A stretch of DNA of 64,000 nucleotides from Tenuifilum sp040752515. GTDB taxonomy: Bacteria > Bacteroidota > Bacteroidia > Bacteroidales > Tenuifilaceae. Below the pieces are notes generated by a model. The model was not told the DNA's origin, made no database searches, and saw only the letters and a program-made list of their open reading frames with translations. Of this stretch, positions 63,925 to 64,000 are shown one piece after another (positions within the stretch are counted from its first letter, which is position 1; every line of letters begins with the position of its first letter). A program made the translations under genes and the position numbers. The stretch covers positions 1 through 64,000 of the forward strand of contig JBFMGQ010000003.1 of NCBI GenBank assembly GCA_040752515.1, given 5' to 3'.

Positions 63925-64000
63925 TACACTAATAACAAATGCTATACGCGAATGGTTTTTAGTTGTTTTAGGAACTATGATAAGCAGAGCAGCAAAATAC

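Overview
The window reads as chromosomal DNA of a Bacteroidota bacterium, most likely of the Bacteroidales/Marinilabiliales side (inference). The signs are promoters of the TTG-N19..21-TAnnTTTG type, few Shine-Dalgarno sequences, many short lipoproteins, the menaquinone prenyltransferase MqnP, and families common in that phylum (DUF6485, GDCCVxC, TlpA with a DUF4369-like N-terminus, LTA-synthase-like sulfatases). Most of the window is ordinary housekeeping and envelope sequence with short convergent gaps closed by clear hairpin terminators.

Layout. 1-7.9 kb: isoaspartyl peptidase, two LTA-synthase-like membrane phosphotransferases, HIT and GreA, small lipoproteins and a Rieske-like lipoprotein. 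8-13 kb: MATE exporter, tryptophanase with a long leader, and an mqnP / OB-like lipoprotein / PepSY-helix operon. 13-17 kb: a TPR histidine kinase with its NtrC-type regulator, then a macrodomain protein. 17-22.7 kb: pheT divergent from an aspartokinase-lysA operon, which is preceded by a leader peptide and a terminator arranged as an attenuator. 22.7-31.9 kb: acyl-CoA ligase, glycosyltransferase and lipid A-type acyltransferase, inositol monophosphatase, HD hydrolase, cation/proton antiporter, QueE and a 5'-nucleotidase.

32-36.2 kb is the only clearly accessory part. It holds an orphan protein, a GDCCVxC zinc-ribbon protein, a frameshifted piece resembling the end of a type I restriction subunit R, an intact RloA/RloB-like ATPase-TOPRIM pair, an IS200-like (RAYT-type) transposase gene broken by one stop codon, a two-copy 88-bp palindromic repeat, and a frameshifted start of an hsdM gene. 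I read it as the wreck of a type I restriction locus in which the restriction-linked rlo pair has survived.

36.2-51 kb: clpB, an AddAB-like helicase-nuclease whose two subunits are separated by three genes, a porin-like protein, a nitroreductase and ornithine aminotransferase (rocD). 51-64 kb: a gluzincin peptidase lipoprotein, MFS and DMT transporters, PAP2 phosphatase, methylglyoxal synthase, stand-alone AlaX-like editing protein, polyphosphate kinase 2, thioesterase, FucP-like sugar symporter and a umuDC operon.

The most interesting items are the aspartokinase attenuator (19.88-20.12 kb), a pair of about 115-nt conserved structured intergenic repeats upstream of rocD and ppk2, and the degraded restriction island with its RloAB pair and repeat array. 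No rRNA, tRNA or CRISPR array was seen.
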